From: Microbacteriaceae bacterium
GTDB lineage: Bacteria > Actinomycetota > Actinomycetes > Actinomycetales > Microbacteriaceae
Direction of reading: 5' to 3'
Assembly: GCA_030841285.1 (NCBI GenBank)
Contig: JAVECW010000025.1
Location: forward strand, 1 to 32,404
DNA: 32,404 nt
In this document: one piece after another, positions 29,824-32,404 of the stretch
How positions within the stretch are numbered: position 1 is the stretch's first letter
Layout of the letters: each line of letters begins with the position of its first letter
The notes under the pieces: model-generated
What the model saw: the letters and a program-made list of their open reading frames with translations, nothing else
Databases searched by the model: none
What the model was told of the DNA's origin: nothing
Position numbers and translations under genes: made by a program

Positions 29824-31890
29824 TCAGCCCAGGTGGCCGGCCTTCTCCATTTGGCGGAGGTCCTTTTTGAGGTCGGAAAGCTCGTCGCGAAGCCGCGCCG
29901 CGAGCTCGAACTTGAGTTCTCCCGCCGCTACGAGCATCTGCTCGTTGAGGTCGAAGATCAGTGCCTCAAGCTCGTTCGCTCCGGCTGCAGCAATTCCTTC
30001 GCGCCGCAGGTTCGGCGTTGGCGCCCGCTTGCGCGAGTCCCTGCCGGCGAGCATCTTCGCCGTGTCCGCACCTTCGCGAGCCAGGATGTCGGTGATATCG
30101 GCGATCTTCTTGCGCAGGGGCGTCGGGTCGATGCCGTTCGCAGTGTTGTATGCGACCTGCTTCTCGCGGCGGCGGTTGGTCTCCTCGATCGCCCGCTTCA
30201 TGGAGTCGGTGAGCGTGTCACCGTACATGTGCACCTCGCCTGACACGTTGCGCGCGGCGCGACCAATGGTCTGGATGAGGGAGGTCGATGATCGCAGGAA
30301 GCCTTCTTTGTCGGCATCCAGGATCGAAACCAGCGAGACCTCGGGAAGGTCGAGGCCTTCGCGCAGCAGGTTGATTCCGACGAGAACGTCATAAACGCCC
30401 GCGCGCAACTCTGTCAGGAGTTCGACGCGGCGCAGGGTGTCGACATCGGAATGCAGGTAACGCACCCGCACTCCGGCTTCGGCCAGGAAGTCGGTGAGCT
30501 CTTCTGCCATCTTCTTGGTCAGCGTCGTCACGAGCACGCGCTCGTTCCGCTCGGCGCGCAGCCTGATCTCCTCAAGCAGGTCGTCGATCTGGCCCTTCGT
30601 GGGCTTCAGCACGATCTCGGGGTCGATCAGGCCCGTCGGGCGGATGATCTGCTCGACGATCCCATCGGCAATGCCCATCTCGTATCGACCAGGTGTCGCC
30701 GAGAGGTACACGGTTTGGCCGACGCGCTCCTTGAACTCGTTCCATTTCAGCGGGCGGTTGTCGAGTGCGCTCGGAAGCCGGAAGCCATGCTCGACGAGCG
30801 TGCGCTTGCGCGAGGAGTCACCTTCGTACATGGCGCCGATCTGCGGCACCGTGACATGCGACTCATCGATGACGACCAGGAAGTCGTCTGGGAAGTAATC
30901 GAGCAGGCAATGCGGAGCTTCACCCGGCTGGCGGCCGTCGATGTGGCGCGAGTAGTTCTCGATGCCCGAGCAGAACCCGATCTGCTCCATCATCTCGATG
31001 TCAAAGCTCGTGCGCATGCGGAGACGCTGTGCTTCGAGCAGCTTGCCCTCGCGCTCGAGTTGAATCAGGCGCTCGTGTAGCTCGGTCTGGATGGTTCCGA
31101 TCGCGCGCTGCATGACATCCGTACTCGCCACGTAGTGCGAGCCGGGGAAGACCGCGACGGCGTCGAGCTTCCTGACGATCTCGCCGGTGAGCGGATGCAG
31201 GCTGTACAGCGCCTCGATCTCGTCACCGAACATCTCGATGCGGATCGCAAGTTCTTCGTACACGGGAATGATCTCGATCGTGTCGCCGCGGACGCGGAAG
31301 TTGCCGCGCGAGAAGTCGACGTCATTGCGCTGGTACTGCATCGAGACGAACTTGCGGATGAGCCAGTCCCGGTTGACCCGCTGGCCGACCTGGAGTGCCA
31401 TCATGGCGTTCAGGTACTGCTCCGGAGTACCGAGGCCGTAGATGCACGAGACGGTCGAGACGACGATGACGTCGCGCCGGCTGAGCAGCGAATTGGTCGT
31501 GGAGTGCCGGAGGCGTTCGACCTCGGCGTTGATCGACGAGTCTTTCTCGATGAAGGTGTCCGTCTGCGGAACGTATGCCTCCGGCTGGTAGTAGTCGTAA
31601 TACGACACGAAGTACTCGACGGCATTGTTCGGCATCAGTTCACGGAACTCGTTCGCCAGCTGGGCGGCCAGGGTCTTGTTGTGCGCGAGCACGAGCGTTG
31701 GCCGTTGCACGGCCTCGATCAGCCAGGCCGTGGTCGCGGACTTGCCTGTACCGGTTGCACCGAGCAGCACGACGTCGGTCTCCCCGGCGTTGATGCGTGC
31801 GCTGAGCTCGGCAATGGCCTGAGGCTGGTCGCCACTCGGCGTGTACTCGCTGATGACCTCGAACGGGTGCACGGAGCGTGTCGGTTCCAT
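29824..31890 (-). CDS. uvrB: UvrB excinuclease subunit
   Basis: 688 residues. UvrB is the helicase-like damage-verification subunit. Walker A is [10 protein letters not shown] (44-53); the damage-probing beta-hairpin region is [20 protein letters not shown]. Later come [43 protein letters not shown] and QTIGRAARN, and a C-terminal UVR domain (about 645-688) for UvrC binding. The ATG at 31890 is the first possible start, since TGA lies in frame 6 bases upstream. GAAGG directly touches the ATG, too close for a normal ribosome site, and the stop of the upstream ABC gene is 9 bases away, so coupled translation is likely. Confidence 0.97.
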   Translation of the reverse strand: MEPTRSVHPFEVISEYTPSGDQPQAIAELSARINAGETDVVLLGATGTGKSATTAWLIEAVQRPTLVLAHNKTLAAQLANEFRELMPNNAVEYFVSYYDYYQPEAYVPQTDTFIEKDSSINAEVERLRHSTTNSLLSRRDVIVVSTVSCIYGLGTPEQYLNAMMALQVGQRVNRDWLIRKFVSMQYQRNDVDFSRGNFRVRGDTIEIIPVYEELAIRIEMFGDEIEALYSLHPLTGEIVRKLDAVAVFPGSHYVASTDVMQRAIGTIQTELHERLIQLEREGKLLEAQRLRMRTSFDIEMMEQIGFCSGIENYSRHIDGRQPGEAPHCLLDYFPDDFLVVIDESHVTVPQIGAMYEGDSSRKRTLVEHGFRLPSALDNRPLKWNEFKERVGQTVYLSATPGRYEMGIADGIVEQIIRPTGLIDPEIVLKPTKGQIDDLLEEIRLRAERNERVLVTTLTKKMAEELTDFLAEAGVRVRYLHSDVDTLRRVELLTELRAGVYDVLVGINLLREGLDLPEVSLVSILDADKEGFLRSSTSLIQTIGRAARNVSGEVHMYGDTLTDSMKRAIEETNRRREKQVAYNTANGIDPTPLRKKIADITDILAREGADTAKMLAGRDSRKRAPTPNLRREGIAAAGANELEALIFDLNEQMLVAAGELKFELAARLRDELSDLKKDLRQMEKAGHLG

Positions 31891-31899
31891 CCTTCAAGC

Positions 31900-32404
31900 T
31901 TAGGCAGCACCACTGACAACGAGTTCGGATTGCGCCGTGGGCAGAACCCGCCGCGTCTGCCGCGGCTCCGTCGTGGTGCACCCGAGGTCGATGCGGGCAT
32001 CGCCATTCCGAATGCCATAGGCCTGGTGCGTCACGAGCACGGTCACCTTGTTGGCAAGAGCGACGCGCAGGTCTGCCATCAGCGACTCAGCGGACTCGTC
32101 GTCGAGGTGTGCGGTCGGTTCGTCAATGAGGATGACGTCTGCCCTGGTCAGAAGGGTGCGCGCGACGGCCACGCGTTGACGTTCCCCACCGGAGAGGTGC
32201 CTTGCCTCCGCACCGATGACGGTATTGAGGCCCTCGGGGAGGCGATCGAGAAGCGGCCCGAGACCGACCCGTCGCAGCACCGCGTTCATCTCGGCGTCAT
32301 CCGGTGCCTCTTCCCGCGGCCGGGCGAGCAGGAGGTTTGCGCGCAGCGTCGAGTTGAAGAGGTGGCCATCCTGAGGACACCAGCCGAAGCGCGGCGCGAG
32401 TGCG
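31900..32404 (-). CDS. cydC: ABC exporter ATPase domain, probable CydC (3' part)
   Basis: The last 167 residues of a gene that begins beyond the window. The Q-loop region WCPQDGHLFNSTLRANLLL opens the visible part, then LSGGERQRVAVARTLL (signature), VILIDEPTAHLD (Walker B) and VTVLVTHQ (switch histidine). This is the ATPase half of an exporter with fused membrane and ATPase domains. The Q-loop wording is like actinobacterial CydC, the subunit of the cysteine/glutathione exporter needed for cytochrome bd assembly. The last 25 residues, after the nucleotide-binding domain, are not conserved. CydC is favoured over CydD or another exporter, but the membrane part is not visible. Confidence 0.65.
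   Translation of the reverse strand, partial: ALAPRFGWCPQDGHLFNSTLRANLLLARPREEAPDDAEMNAVLRRVGLGPLLDRLPEGLNTVIGAEARHLSGGERQRVAVARTLLTRADVILIDEPTAHLDDESAESLMADLRVALANKVTVLVTHQAYGIRNGDARIDLGCTTTEPRQTRRVLPTAQSELVVSGAA

Overview
The window is a gene-dense, roughly 60-65% GC stretch of core chromosome from a high-GC Gram-positive bacterium. The gene complement points to Actinobacteria: RbpA, WhiA, OpcA, an actinobacterial SUF operon with a Rieske gene, an aa3-oxidase haem A pathway, and a pentose phosphate operon next to the gap-pgk-tpiA-secG block. Gene order and protein sequences look most like the family Microbacteriaceae. This placement is by recognition, not by a search. No tRNA, rRNA, insertion sequence, prophage, CRISPR array or toxin-antitoxin module was seen.

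Layout. (1) 3-383: the 3' end of a SURF1-type cytochrome oxidase assembly gene, convergent with an ABC-F ATPase gene (424-2022, minus). (2) 2170-2787: bioY, the biotin transporter S component, divergent from the ABC-F gene and ending in a strong two-way hairpin terminator. (3) 2855-6902, minus: sufB-sufD-Rieske ferredoxin-sufC-sufT-like, a compact iron-sulfur cluster assembly operon with no sufS, sufU or sufR beside it. (4) 7193-9902: ctaA (haem A synthase, plus) and ctaB (haem O synthase, minus) on either side of a GNAT acetyltransferase gene, with a decayed intergenic repeat at about 8896-8981. (5) 10181-18325, plus: tkt-tal-pgi-zwf-opcA-pgl, an operon covering both branches of the pentose phosphate pathway plus phosphoglucose isomerase, with several stop/start overlaps. 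(6) 18412-22128, minus: gap-pgk-tpiA-secG-rbpA, lower glycolysis plus a translocase subunit and an RNA polymerase factor. It converges on the pentose phosphate operon across a second strong hairpin terminator. (7) 22228-31890, minus: uvrB, uvrA, uvrC, rapZ, whiA and sodA. (8) 31900 to the window end, minus: the 3' end of an ABC exporter gene, probably cydC, directly upstream of uvrB.

How the genes fit together. Regions 1, 4 and 8 concern respiration: SURF1, haem O and haem A synthesis, and a probable CydC. SUF supplies Fe-S clusters and SodA removes superoxide. Regions 5 and 6 are two converging central carbon operons that together cover glucose-6-phosphate to glyceraldehyde-3-phosphate and on to 3-phosphoglycerate, with NADPH made at Zwf. 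Region 7 is the nucleotide excision repair set joined to the conserved rapZ-whiA block.

I did not find a new system. The observations most worth a second look are small: two palindromes in the sufB/ctaA divergent region, the intergenic repeat remnant at 8896-8981, the reduced suf operon, the lack of yvcK between rapZ and whiA, a cysteine-free RbpA, and a leader hairpin before the ABC-F gene that could hide a Shine-Dalgarno-like sequence.
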